Source of the DNA: Vanessa cardui
Taxonomy: Eukaryota; Arthropoda; Insecta; Lepidoptera; Nymphalidae
Direction: 5' to 3'
Length of the DNA stretch: 64,000 nucleotides
Assembly: GCF_905220365.1 (NCBI RefSeq)
Contig: NC_061146.1
Location: forward strand, 4,777,538 to 4,841,537
The notes beneath the pieces were generated by a model. That model was not told the origin of the DNA. It searched no databases and saw only the letters and a list, made by a program, of their open reading frames with translations. Made by a program: the position numbers and the translations under genes. Below are positions 46,590-57,977 of the stretch, one piece after another; within the stretch, counting starts at the first letter, position 1; every line of letters starts with the position of its first letter.

Positions 46590-46757
46590 GTTTAGATCTT
46601 TAAAATTACGCAACGGATTTTGATGCGGTTTTTTGATAGATAGAGTGATTCGAGAGGAAGGTTTTCCTATATAATACATGGACAATATAGTATAGAAACA
46701 AGAACAATTCTGTCGTATATTTAGTATCACGCGATGCCGGGGCGGGTCGGTAGTATA
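46590..46757 (+). mobile_element. Helitron-like element
   Basis: ACGCAACGGATTTTGATGCG, TTGATAGATAGAGTGATTCG and the end CCGGGGCGGGTCGGTAGT. Same subfamily as 15.5 and 17.9 kb, here on the plus strand. Confidence 0.55.
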
Positions 46758-47483
46758 TTTATAAAAAGTTTTTATTAAAAAATAAATAATATATATATTA
46801 AAAGTAAACTCACACTTGGCGTATCGTAATAAGTGCATACCGTAGTTCAGATAGTACATTTTAATTGAGTTGTTAGTGTAATGTCGCTTGCCCATGTAAG
46901 TAAAACTATGTGACAAAGTTATTTAAGGCCAATAAGGGATTACCAGGCATCTCATACGATTTTTTGTAAAGCGCCCATGTATAATTAATTTCAGCGAAGT
47001 CGTACAAGTGAATACAAGATATGTTATTTTCAAACACTTTCGTCATTTTCTTTTAAGTGAATTGATTTGTTGATTTAATGATGAACTTTCTACTTGATAG
47101 AACTTTGTGTAAACCTTTGGTAGGTTAAAGTCTAACAGAAAGAAATTTCAAAGTTATTATTATAGAAGAAATATCTTAAAAAATCAAAAAGTTTTTTGTT
47201 AAATTTCTTTATATAAGATGAGATACATTTGTTTATATAACGTTTACGTATGTAATGTGTTAGCATAAAGTTGTACTTTGATACTTGGGGGACTCACACT
47301 TATATCTTTCTTGCTTTCTACTTCTTTTTTTTGGTACTTGTAACTATTCGTCTATATACTATATAGAAATTTTAATCAGAGTGGTATAGTATTAATTTTG
47401 GTCGTACATACGATGAAATTAAATGTTTTCATTGAATTCTATATAGTCATATCTCTTAAAACATAAATGGCTATTCTTTTTTT

Positions 47484-47765
47484 TATGGAATAGGTTGGCG
47501 GACGAGCATATGGGCCACCTGATGGTAGTCACCATCACCCATAGACAATGACGCTGCAAGAAATATTAACTATTCCTTACATCGTCAATGCGCCACCAAC
47601 CTTAGGAACTAAGATGCTATGTCCCTTGTGCCTGTAGTTACATTGGCTCACTCACCCTTCAAACCGGAACACAACAATACAGAGTACTGTTGTTTGGTGG
47701 TAGAATAACTGATAAGAGGGTGGTACCCACCCAGACGGGCTTGCACAAAGCCCTGCCACCAAGTA
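47484..47765 (+). repeat. Repeat family B, full-length reference copy
   Basis: About 280 bases from GAATAGGTTGGCGGACGAGC through CACCTGATGGTAGTCACCAT, ACTAAGATGCTATGTCCCTT and CACTCACCCTTCAAACCGGA to GGCTTGCACAAAGCCCTGCC. About a dozen copies occur in the window. There is no coding frame, no clear tRNA boxes and no inverted ends, so its class is open. Confidence 0.8.
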
Positions 47766-47941
47766 TACTATATAAGTATAATATTCTTTATGGTATTACA
47801 AAATAAAGTTAAGCAAAAAAAAATGATTATAGGTATCATTATATCGTCTAATAGTATTGTTTGCGTAAATTTAATGTACACAGTCTGTCAAAAATTTTGA
47901 TAAGATTATAAAGTATTGCTATCTCTTATAACTCTTGAGGT

Positions 47942-48048
47942 AAGAGTAACTACTGAGTTTTTTGCCGGTTCTTCTCGGCAGAATCTACTAAAACCGGTGA
48001 CAGAAAATAACGATTCAAAAGTGCTTATATTCCTACTTGAATAAGGAA
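47942..48048 (+). repeat. LINE-like 3' end, third copy, internally deleted
   Basis: Starts GAGTAACTACTGAGTTTTTT, loses part of the middle and ends CTACTTGAATAAGG without the TTTGATT tail. It lies about 730 bases downstream of the Sox donor, inside the intron. Confidence 0.55.
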
Positions 48049-48049
48049 A

Positions 48050-48775
48050 ATTTAGTACTTATAAATAGAATTTAAATAAAACCTCATTGAAACAAAATAA
48101 ATGTCAATTCCTATTTAAAAATAAAAAAACTTACCCAAAAAACTCGACGCGTGTAAATGGAATATTACTAAATATAGAAAATAACTTTATGCTAATAGAA
48201 CTCAGTATGATAGATGTTAGTTTTTTTTTTAACTAGTCGCTTCTAATTTGAATTTCAAATGGTCTGTAGTGAAGATTGGCTGTTTGCGCTGAGTCATCGG
48301 GCAAGGGTTGGTTTCCTGTGATTTTTTATTCCGTTTAATATAACCAGTTTTTTATAGGTATTTTATAAATATGAATTGTCAAAACTTTGCTTCTATTTAT
48401 AATATAGCAGCAAAACCCCGCAGGCTTATTGCTTTTAAATCAAGAGTAGTGTCTTTTGTACGGAAGACTCTTTTATAGAAGATGACGACAGATAATGTAA
48501 GACCCATCTGACTATCTCCTCCATGAACTAAGACATATTTTACGCCCCAACTTTCACTGTGATCAGTTTAACGGCTTACGAAATCGATTAATCTTAGACA
48601 CATATCTAGAAATCTCTTATTATTAATTAATTCTCAAACTTAAATTGTGATGTTGCCTCATATTAATATGTAGGCAAACACACGGACAACATATATAGAT
48701 TACAAATATATCTAAATAGATAGAAAGATATACTACATTAATTTCCAAGTAAGAAAATAAAAGTGTAAAGAAATT
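48050..48775 (-). other. Start of the Sox intron
   Basis: Immediately downstream of the donor. AT-rich, no repeat, no second HMG-box exon. A minus-strand GTAAGT near 48130 lacks a coding context. Confidence 0.5.
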
Positions 48776-48776
48776 C

Positions 48777-48783
48777 ACTTACC
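48777..48783 (-). other. Splice donor inside the HMG box
   Basis: On the minus strand the exon ends CTAG and continues GTAAGTGA, a strong donor. Without splicing the frame reads only Gly-Lys and then stops. With splicing, the G left over would start a Gly codon, giving the expected SKMLG-K of the box. The matching acceptor is not recognised in the window. Confidence 0.88.
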
Positions 48784-49170
48784 TAGCATTTTACTTAAAT
48801 CTGCATTGTGAAGATCAGGATTCTCATCAGCCAACTTCTTCCGCTCTACCTTCGCCCATACCATGAAAGCGTTCATGGGTCTTCGTATTCTGGCTTCCTT
48901 TAGCGCTTTGGCCTGACCCATCTTCGTGGTAAAAGGTGCCCTTGCGTATTGCTGGGAGGAATAATCCCTTGACGTATCGTAAGGGCTTCTGTAGTCATAT
49001 TGCGCCCTGTAATCCAAGCCGTATGGTAGCGTAGACCAGACGACCAGCTCTGGTGTGGTCTGGTCTTGTACTGAATCGGTGCTGTTCTCCACGGCTCCTT
49101 GGACGTACTGTTCGTAACTTCGGTGGTATGTTGGTGGGGACTCGATACCTGCTCCTCCTGAGTCCATCAT
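48783..49170 (-). CDS. Sox15: Sox group F transcription factor (Sox15 orthologue), N-terminal exon, partial
   Basis: HMG-box DNA-binding transcription factor acting in the nucleus; the family binds ACAAT-type sites and bends DNA. Starting at the Met-Met-Asp at 49170 the exon gives 129 codons plus one base. Residues 1-93 are a low-complexity, Tyr-rich leader (ten Tyr), and residues 94-129 are the first half of an HMG box ([14 protein letters not shown], then [21 protein letters not shown]). The ADLSKML and [12 protein letters not shown] spellings match group F (Drosophila Sox15, vertebrate Sox7/17/18) better than groups B or E. The exon ends in phase 1 before GTAAGT, inside the box at the position I recall for group F introns. 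The frame stays open above 49170 to a Met at 49257, but an acceptor directly precedes the MMDSGG start and that Met has A at -3, so I prefer it. The second half of the box was not found in the window. In Drosophila, Sox15 works with Su(H) in bristle socket cells and in the wing hinge. Confidence 0.93.
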
Positions 49171-49187
49171 GCTGTGAACAAAGACAG
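49171..49187 (-). other. Splice acceptor just before the Sox start codon
   Basis: The minus strand reads CCTGTCTTTGTTCACAG and then CATGATGG. A pyrimidine-rich tract followed by CAG is a good acceptor, and would put the start codon one base into the exon. This implies at least one upstream non-coding exon at higher coordinates. The alternative is that this is the first exon and its UTR runs through this point. Confidence 0.65.
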
Positions 49188-49726
49188 GAATTAATAACAT
49201 ATTTATATTTAGACACAATTTTAATGTACTTTTGGCATTTACAGTCTCGTATATCATATCCCCATTCAGTGAATAACTAGTAAGATTTCGACGAGTATTA
49301 CTAACAGCTTAAACTTAATACTTTAATAATATCTAATTCTTAATTGCCTTCAAGTCTAAGATCTAAGATTTATACTTTATATATTACTTCATAGAAATAA
49401 TATATCAATATTAATTTATATACTTTATAGCTACATAAATAAAAAATACGGGCAAAGACAAAATCAACCAGCTTACTTTTTTTATAGTACATATTAAAGA
49501 GCCTAAGTGTTACCAATAAAAATAAAAGTAGACAACGTATTCCTCAAATTTCAATCACTGTGTTGCCAGTGGTATTAATACAATACCGTATACTAATATA
49601 ATAAATATTCCTTGACAATTTAAACGAACAAATATATATCTATCAAAATTTATATCAGATCTCTAAAAGTTAATCGTAATTGTATAACATTTATCTAAAA
49701 GACGTTGCATACGTCTTATCACTTAC

Positions 49727-49900
49727 TCAGAACCAGAAAGGATGAAGGCATTTTATTACATGATAAGAAAGCATGTTCAAGTTATTCAAAGTATTTGTGA
49801 AATCTCCACCCGGTGTCAATTTGATCGTCGTGTAGTGAGAATATAACGGTATGTGGAAACATTGTAAGCCGAACTATACGACGACAGCTAATTGATCCCC
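49727..49900 (-). other. Possible 5' UTR exon of the Sox gene
   Basis: On the minus strand a donor GTAAGTGA begins at 49726, only about 550 bases upstream of the Sox acceptor. A 15-codon ORF (starts MLSY, ends PFWF) stops with TGA exactly at the exon edge. Its left limit is not determined; the block holds unique, slightly GC-richer sequence. It could equally be a chance donor. Confidence 0.2.
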
Positions 49901-50039
49901 GATACTGGAGCTTAGTTACTAAGTCTACTGGGCTTGACTTAGCCATTCATGGATATCGATGTATTGTCTGTACGAAAAAAAATCGAATTCGTGTTTATCG
50001 AACTGAACTAAATTCGATTAAGCTTAGGGACTATTATAA

Positions 50040-50200
50040 TGGGGATAATATTAAATAAATGTACTAATTTTATTAATGTTAAAGTAATTGTGTCTATGAG
50101 CTTTTACTACAAAACTATTGAACCGATTTTGATGAAATTTTGTATGAGACAATCTTGAACCCCAAAAAAGGATAAAAACTGTTTGTAAAATACGTTATGT
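50040..50200 (+). repeat. Helitron-like fragment upstream of the Sox exon
   Basis: TGAACCGATTTTGATGAAAT and GTATGAGACAATCTTGAACC, in the usual order of the GACAGACAGA type, with weak ends. Confidence 0.4.
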
Positions 50201-50261
50201 TTGCGTGAATTGAAGGCGTCTTAGTTATGTAAGAAATGGCTAAAATTATTTACGGCGCCCA

Positions 50262-50325
50262 TATCTATAGGCAGTGGTGACCACTTACCATCACGAGGTC
50301 CTTTAGCCCGCCTATGACTATATTC
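50262..50325 (-). repeat. Repeat family B, short fragment
   Basis: GGCAGTGGTGACCACTTACC, then a diverged GAGGTCCTTTAGCCCGCC. Confidence 0.5.
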
Positions 50326-50779
50326 TTATTTTTTAAAAATGTTTTGTTGGACCATTGAGCTTTTGACCATCTCTTGACACAGGATGGAGTAACTAAAATA
50401 GATGATAAATAATTTAATTTTGACTCTAAATAACAGGTATGGGATAAGTAATGACGTGTAGGCAAATTGCCTAATATTTTTCACTATTATTACATATATT
50501 GGCTACTTCCCATACCTTCTAATCTGTTAGCCACTTACCGTTTTCGTATTATTTTCAGGATGTTTATATTGTAAATAATAGGTAATTATAAAAATGCGTA
50601 TAGGCTGGTATATTAATGAACATACTCTTCATTAAAAATGTGATATATTAGTTTGCAGAGGTTTATAAAAAATAACACCTAGATTACGTTATTAAGATTT
50701 CTAGGAATAGAGGCCACACATTTCCTTATACCTACCACATGTTACTGGTAAACATTGCCACACATAGAGTAACATGACG

Positions 50780-50900
50780 CGTTACGCGATTCCAAATTTA
50801 AAGGAAAGTGCGCCGGCGCCGCATTTGACACCGCGTTTTCTAAGAACGCCGCTAGTGGCGCCACTGTGGGAACACTAGTATTGTTGGAGCGTTTTCTCTT
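50780..50900 (-). promoter_or_regulatory. GC-rich upstream element with Su(H)-type site
   Basis: A 120-base GC-rich block about 1.6 kb upstream of the Sox exon, in otherwise AT-rich DNA. It holds GCGCCGGCGCCGC, the 12-base palindrome AGTGGCGCCACT (50855-50866) and TGTGGGAA (50865-50872), an exact YGTGRGAA Su(H) consensus overlapping the palindrome edge. It is not similar to the repeats here. It could be a promoter-proximal element or an unspliced 5' exon. Confidence 0.4.
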
Positions 50901-51514
50901 TGATATTTCTTCTTGACGGCATCAGAAAGTCGGTAACTGGTTACTTTTTATGGGACAGCTTGTCTGACATGATACTTGCAAACTTATGTAAACTAATAAA
51001 TCAATCCTATTAAAAATACATTTTAATTTGTGATGTAATTTATAAAAAAAATCTTCAAATTAATTTAAAACAATTTACACATCGAAACGTTTAGTCATTT
51101 TTTGAATGAAATATAAACCTTTAAAACCTCTAAAAATACTCTAAGCTTCAAGTTGTATCTCATAGTACCGTCAACATAAAAAGAGGGGACGCAAAATATT
51201 CGAAATAAAAAAAATGGCGGAAACCATTAAATATAATATTTTATTTGTCGGTGGACGCAGCCTAAGAACTAATTACCGTGCCCATTACATAATTTGAACC
51301 CTATGGTTGTCTGGAAGAAAAACCTCATTACACAGACACCTCATTATATAATTTATGTATATACTATAATAAGTATTTCTCATGTACTGTACAGTGAAGA
51401 GTTTCTATCTATGAATTATTTTACTGAGATCTTCGTAGTAGGACTTTTTGCCATCCAGTATTGGTTCGTGAACCAGTGTGAAATGCACAAATAACATAGT
51501 ATTTTCTTTCTCAA

Positions 51515-51590
51515 GGTAGGGAAGCATTGATTATATAAGAGATGGTTAATTTTACATTGCACTTACCATCAGGCACCATCTGCCACTCTG
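51515..51590 (-). repeat. Repeat family B, short fragment
   Basis: GAGATGGTTAATTTTACATT and GCACTTACCATCAGGCACC. Confidence 0.45.
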
Positions 51591-51599
51591 GCAAACTTT

Positions 51600-53090
51600 A
51601 ATTAAAAAATATATTTCTGCAGATTTACCTAAAAATGAAGAAATATGCCCTGTTTTTCTGATCGAGAGAGGTTGGCTATCTTAGAGGTCTCCTCCTATAT
51701 GTGGTAGGCTATAGATCATTTATAGTCTTTTCAGGTGTAAAATACCTTAACGATGTCAAGCCTTATAAAACCTATCCATCAATTAATTAACCTATTCATC
51801 ATTAAACCAGGGTTGTATACTCTGTGACTTGTTGGTACATTCAGTGACTATATGACGTCAAATGAATAACAGATGGAACATATAGGCATATTTGATGAAT
51901 GAACTGCTTATCTCAACATTAACAGTTAAAATGCAAATCTCCCGTCAATATTCGATACAATTTAACAGTCGATTAAGTTATGGTTAAATGTCATCAATAA
52001 CATGTACATTGTGTAACGAGTCTATCTAAGTACGTACGGTTAGAAGCAACATTTTGTGCGTGTAACTATTTCATTTGTTATGGATCAAAGGCGATAAAAA
52101 TTTCAACTTTTTAAAAATCGAATTTAATTTTTTAAAATTCCGAATTATATTTACTCAGTACTTTATATGTATTTAATTTTATGAATTAATTTATATTATA
52201 TACTTATTGATTGTTTTAATCCAGTCACGACGATGATAGTCTTGCACCAAGTCATCAAAGAGTCGCCTGAAAAATGTATCTTAAAATTTATGGGACGGAA
52301 GGAATATCACTAGAACACTGCTTGCATCTGACATATTGTTTTGCTAACGGTTCTGCAACAAGTGACATGATAATCGCAGACTCAAACCGACTAATTTACT
52401 CGAAAAACGTTACGAGTTAAAATTGCGTTTTATAAATTTGATATGTTAAGGTTTAGATGCTAACGGTACATACGCGGAGATGACGATCACAAAACACCGT
52501 ATCATAATATTCGCAAAATATGTGACGATCGCTAATGCATATGTCAAACTCCACAAAGATTTGTATTTATAGTCATTCATGAGATATAATGAGTGCTATA
52601 TGACTTGGTCATAATATGCCTCGTGTTAAATATATATGTATATCTTACAGGCATACTATTCTATGTACACGTTTAATTAATCTACCAGTTAAGTTATATA
52701 TGGCCGTCTGTAAAAGATACAAGAATAATTGTATAAAATAATAACAGTAGTAAATTTTCATAATATATTATTTTTCTGCATATTTAGGAAAAGATTTCTA
52801 CAACTATAGTATTTTAGTGTTGACGGTACTAAGTCACAAACTATGGTAGCGCGCGCAGAACAAAACATCAGATTTGTAAATGAAACAATCACGAAAGCAA
52901 TTTTAATTTTATATTTATAAAGAAGAAAACCGTTTCGTTTTAGGTATATATTTCAAATTAAATTTAATATTTTTTTTATTTAACGTTATACCATTTGAAT
53001 GTCATATAAGTTTGACAGAATTTAAATATAGATTTAGATTATTACATGGCTTATATTAATAACTGCTAAGATTGACGTTGCTTTTTATAT
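51600..53090. other. Unique AT-rich DNA upstream of the Sox exon
   Basis: No gene or clear repeat. Possible upstream intron or promoter region of the Sox gene. Confidence 0.4.
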
Positions 53091-53094
53091 ACAT

Positions 53095-53395
53095 ACATAA
53101 GATCAACTTGGTGGTAGGTCTTTGAGCAAGCCCGCACGGGTAGGTACCACCCACTCATCAGATATTCTACCGCTAAACAACAGTACGCAGTATTGTTGTG
53201 TTCCAGTTTGAAAGGTGAGTGAGCTAGTGTAACTACAGGCACAAGAGACATTACATCTTAGTTCCCAATGTTGGTGGCGCATTGATGATGTAAGGAATAG
53301 TTAACATTTCTTACAGCGTCATTGTCTATGGATGGTGACCACTTACCATCAAGTGGCCCATATGCTCGTCCGTCAATTAACTGCTTAAAAAAGGA
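53095..53395 (-). repeat. Repeat family B, full length
   Basis: Complete inverted copy from CTTGGTGGTAGGTCTTTGAG to GCCCATATGCTCGTCCGTC. Confidence 0.8.
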
Positions 53396-54558
53396 AAGAT
53401 AAATAAATCAAAGTACTTCTTAAAGTAAAATGTGTAGTAATTACTGGTGGTTTTTCTTGATAGTGTATATTCCGAAACTGTATTAGTGAAAGCATATATT
53501 GACTCTTAATTAAGGGACAAGGGCGTAGCAGTACACATGCTAGAAGCCCCTACGTGACTCAATCCGGCCCGGTGAGAGGCATTCGGTTTTTATTTATCGA
53601 GATACGTTGAATGATATCTAACAAAGATATTTTTATTTATAACCAGCGGAGATAAACAGTTGATCATTCAGATTCCATTGTTTTTCTCTATTATCGTGTA
53701 AATATAAATACGATTCATTAGAAAACGCATTCCGTACTGTTAAAACAAATCGTATAACAAAACATAGATGTGTTTATGATACGTTGTTCACTTCAAAATA
53801 TATTATTTTTATTAACATGTTTTGTATTGAGACATTTTTCAGCAAACCAAGCATTGAAAATTAATAAGATTGACAAATCCATTAAAAACATCTAGAATTT
53901 TTTAAAAATATATTTTGAGTGATATTGTTAGATGTATGTAGATATGTTTAATTTTTCTATGGTATTAACGACTTATAGCTCTTAGGAATAATGCAGCTTT
54001 CTAACATTTAAAGCATTTTTATAATTCGGTCAGTATGGTGGTTGTGCACATATTATACAAACTCTATTATGACTGTAGACATTTGTTTAATTCAAGTAAA
54101 TAAAGTCAAAAAATTCTCATTCAAAATACTTTTAAAAAAGGTTTTTTTTAGGAAAATATTGTCCACGAAGCGTAATTGAGAGGCTACTAGTAACTTCCCA
54201 CTTACAGAAGGCTACTAATAACTAGATGGAAAGAAATTATCAAGATGATAGATACCAGAAATTCAATGAACAACTATGCTACTTATATTGTAACCAGGCT
54301 TAAGAAAAAAGCGGTACAAACTATCGAGATTGACAATTAAATTATATAACGCGAATCTAATAAGAAAACTCAATAGGTGACCTTTTAAAACTGAAAGTAT
54401 GATTACAGTTTTAAATCAGAAATCGATTTAATCTAAATCCACTCAACTGATATCGTTATTCAAAATTAAACCGATTAATTCAAGAAACGATTCGTTATGG
54501 TTGTAAATAGCAGACATATGTAGTGTAATTCAGAAGCAACTAAGGCTTTTATTTGTTG

Positions 54559-54650
54559 CAAGTCTGGGTAGGTACCAACCACTCATTATGTATTCTACTG
54601 TCAAGCAGCAGTACTTCAGCAAGGTTACTGGCGTATTGGCAATCTAAGTA
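54559..54650 (-). repeat. Repeat family B fragment
   Basis: AGTCTGGGTAGGTACCAACC, CACTCATTATGTATTCTACT and CAGCAGTACT. It is joined to the Helitron-like fragment at 54.66 kb. Confidence 0.5.
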
Positions 54651-54654
54651 ATCT

Positions 54655-54800
54655 ATATAAATATTATAAATGAGGAATTAACGCTCTTTCACGACCAAAT
54701 CGCTGAATCGAATTTTATGACATTTTTGTATGAAGCAAACTTTAACTCATAGAAAGGACATAGGCAACTTTTTGCCTAACTCATGAAAACCAACATCCTA
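54655..54800 (+). repeat. Helitron-like fragment
   Basis: Starts TCTATATAAATATTATAAAT, then CTTTCACGACCAAATCGCTG and TGTATGAAGCAAACTTTAAC. Confidence 0.5.
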
Positions 54801-55374
54801 AAACGCGACGCAATTGTCTATCGTGGTGTTGCGACTATATAGACCCAAAAAAAAAAACGAATGTTTCAGTAAGTTACGTAAACAACCAGTCAGGTAAATA
54901 TATGAAGCTAAAATGTAATAAAATAATTAAAATATCGATTAAACAGTTGCTATCGGTGAGTAATCGATTTTTGATATAAAAGTGTGATTAAGCATTTGGC
55001 CATATAAAAAAAAATCGATATTTAAATCGTCAAGAGATGATGTGTCGAATATTTTCAAATATCACGAGACAATGCCCATTGTGAGCGGCACAACGTCAGC
55101 ATTCGCACTAACATCGGTTACATCGATTCCTCTCACAATCGATTTGATGACCGCTTCCTACTTCCGATGATTTCGTTTCACGAAATAAGATGGGAATGTG
55201 ACTCATTGTTAAATTATGAAGATACACAGTGTATTGTAATTATGACATCGATGAAAATACTAATTAATTATTATACATTGTCGTTTGTCGTTTATTTGGG
55301 ACGATTTTGTTTAACTTCTGTTAGAAAAACTTCATAATAAAAATAAACAGTAATAAATAAATATGGGAATTACG

Positions 55375-55586
55375 TACATTACTCTGATCCCAATATAAGT
55401 AGCTAAAGCACTTATTTTATGGAAAATCAGAAGTAACGAGGGTACCACAAACACCCAGACCGAAGAAAACATAGAAAACTAATGATAATCGACATCGACT
55501 CAGCCGGGAATCGAACTCAGGACCTCGGAGTGGCGTACCCATGAAAACCGGTGTAAACACCACTCGACCACGGAGGTTCTTATTCC
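55375..55586 (-). mobile_element. Second tRNA-derived SINE family
   Basis: On the minus strand the head reads CCTCCGTGGTCGAGTGG (A box TGGTCGAGTGG), and after ACTCCGAGGTCCTGA comes GTTCGATTCCCGG (B box). The body runs to CATTGGGATCAGAGTAAT near 55380. AATTACG at 55368-55374 and 55587-55593 is a probable target duplication. Unrelated to the Metulj-like family. Confidence 0.75.
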
Positions 55587-55643
55587 AATTACGAACTGAT
55601 TTGATTTGATTTAAATAATGTATCTAAACCGAAGTTTACTCAT

Positions 55644-55720
55644 TCAAGCTCAGACAAGCACCAGTGAATTTTCATGATTAAATTGTTTTTATAACTCATC
55701 GTGAGGAAACCTACATATAT
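55644..55720 (+). repeat. SINE fragment
   Basis: ATTCAAGCTCAGACAAGCAC and CATCGTGAGGAAACCTACAT; only the middle of a Metulj-like element. Confidence 0.5.
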
Positions 55721-56464
55721 GTAGATTTGGATATACTAACAATTTTAATGCAATATATGTTTACATGTCAAGTTCTAGCTAAATTATAATAATATTACTA
55801 CTTAATGTTTTGAATGTTACTGATACAAAGAGTTAACATATTATTGACAAATTTGTCATACAGAAATGAAGAAGTTCTAATTATTTCTTAAATAATAATT
55901 AATCAGGCCCCCCCACCTCTATTGTTGCAGGGTCTTCATTTCTTTGTGGCCCCAGGGTCTCCAGACCTTTAAATACAGCTATGCAAACTAATTAACCGAA
56001 CGAAGCTTATGGGCTCTCTTATGACGTCACTATTGCAAATTAAACTTTTTTTTTTAAATTTATTCATACCCCTAATCCGACTCTTACACTCTCGTTAAAA
56101 GTTCTTTATTTTATTTTAATAATGTAGAAATTAATACCTTGTCCTAATATAAAAATATGCAATTCGAAAAAAAAAATTAGAATAATATCACAAGGTATTT
56201 CTGTGAAGTGTTCGCTCCGCTGCATCCGATAAAGATCGCTTATCAGATACCTTATCAGCTCGCTCATGTCTGCATTGGTTCAGTTTAAGACTAATTTACT
56301 GAATTAATCTAGTATGTGTTTATAACATTCTACATTTAAAAAAATGTTATTATTAATATATTATACAAAATACAATAAGCTCATAATATAAATCTATATG
56401 AAATAGCTATGGTATTTGATAGTCGACAAATTTTAATTGAAATTCATGAATAGAGTACAATTAA

Positions 56465-56640
56465 ATATCTACTAATACTGTAATTGCAAATGTGTGTCTA
56501 TCTGTTAAGTGCTATCACGACTAAGGAAGTCACTTTATCATAATGAAATTAGAACCATAAATAGCCTCGTACCTAGACACATAGATACACGTATTTGTTC
56601 TTTATTCTTGTTATTTTAGGGGTCATCTTAGGGGTTATAA
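56465..56640 (+). repeat. Helitron-like fragment, degraded
   Basis: CTACTAATACTGTAATTGCA start, GCTATCACGACTAAGGAAGT, and a weak right end. Confidence 0.35.
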
Positions 56641-57039
56641 AAAAATCATAAATAAATCAACTGTGAAACCGTTACAGAATTACTTAGATACGCATCTAAC
56701 AATTTAAAAATCGAATTAAATGAAACAACCATCAGCCTTAATATTTACAAACGAATATGTTAAAACATCAAACAATCACTCAAGTAAAAATTAACAGCGC
56801 TGTGGAAACAACGCATTGTCAACGATCATCAACATCACATGTAGATGGCAAACAATCACTTCTGAGAACATATGCGCTACTCGGAATATAACAAGGCTTG
56901 GTGATTACGAGATTTTAACGAAATAACTCAGAAACGATCAATTAAAACGACTGAAATTAGAAATTAACTATACATGTTACTGGCTGAAACGAGTCAACTA
57001 ACTTACCCCCTTGAAGGGTACAAATAGCCTATGTTCGAC

Positions 57040-57150
57040 CTTAGGGTTCAAGATTATTATTGCGTATCAAATTTCATTACCATTAACTCAGTTTAGCCAT
57101 AAAAACGTAACAGACAGTAACTATCTCATTTATAATATTAGTATGGATGG
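57040..57150 (-). repeat. Helitron-like fragment
   Basis: AACGTAACAGACAGTAACTA then CATTTATAATATTAGTATGG, the inverted start motif. Confidence 0.45.
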
Positions 57151-57977
57151 ATATGTTTATTTTCTTCGCGCGTCAATCACATGAAAACTGCTGATGCTGT
57201 AAAGACGGTTAATCTACATTCTTTCCCCTTATTTTTATTTTAATAACTAATGGGTGGGTAAATAATGCCTAGGAGCCATTATGCACAATATTCGATCGTT
57301 CCGCATATCCGATGCGATCAGAGACTTCAAACGCAAGACCAACTGTTTTCCGTACTCTCCAAGGCATGGGAGTACACACTTTCAGACTCCAGGCTGTTAA
57401 TGAAAATTTTTCGAAAGCAGAAAGCTCTATACACGTTTTTATTTGGAATCGTTTGAACACAGGATCTCTTATATTTACATCTAGATATTGGACGAAGCAG
57501 TCAATAAGCACTTAATATTTAAAACTATCTCTAAAGATAATAAGTCAGTGTGCGTGTGAGTTCTATCACATGCATATGTGTATATGTGTGTGTGTGTGTA
57601 CAAAAACAAAAGACGAAAACAAAAACAAAAGAAAACGCAAATTATTGCAAAGAATCAACAATTCCACGTGCGTTTCAGATGATTAACACTATCTTTACTG
57701 TATTGCAAATCTCTTATCAGGCATGGAAGGACGACGCACTTGCAGCGTTAGTGATAAGACAAAACAGATAGCGTATTACCTAACATATAAACTGCATTAC
57801 TACGCCGCTATTAATTAGCCAGACACATCTTTTAATCACAAATAATTAAATATTCCATAAACAATTCTTCTTTTAAATTTACTCTTATTGTTGAAGAAAC
57901 ACAACTAGAGATAATCTTCAAAACTTTTGGGTGTATCATAGTTGGGTGGTGTTGAACACATTGCATGTTTATATAAT

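Noticed and set aside
46566..46916. A 116-codon minus-strand frame
   Set aside because: Overlaps a Helitron-like element on the opposite strand; no domain.
49053..49280. Antisense frame over the Sox exon
   Set aside because: A shadow of the coding exon; opposite-strand openness is caused by the Sox codons.
50848..50865. CTCF-like motif in the GC-rich upstream block
   Set aside because: CCGCTAGTGGCGCC resembles the CTCF core but is one base too short between AG and GGC; reported only as a palindrome.
32961..51216. General enrichment of ATGGCG (YY1/Pho core)
   Set aside because: It occurs often, but only modestly above my rough expectation; only the copies inside the CpG-rich blocks seem notable.
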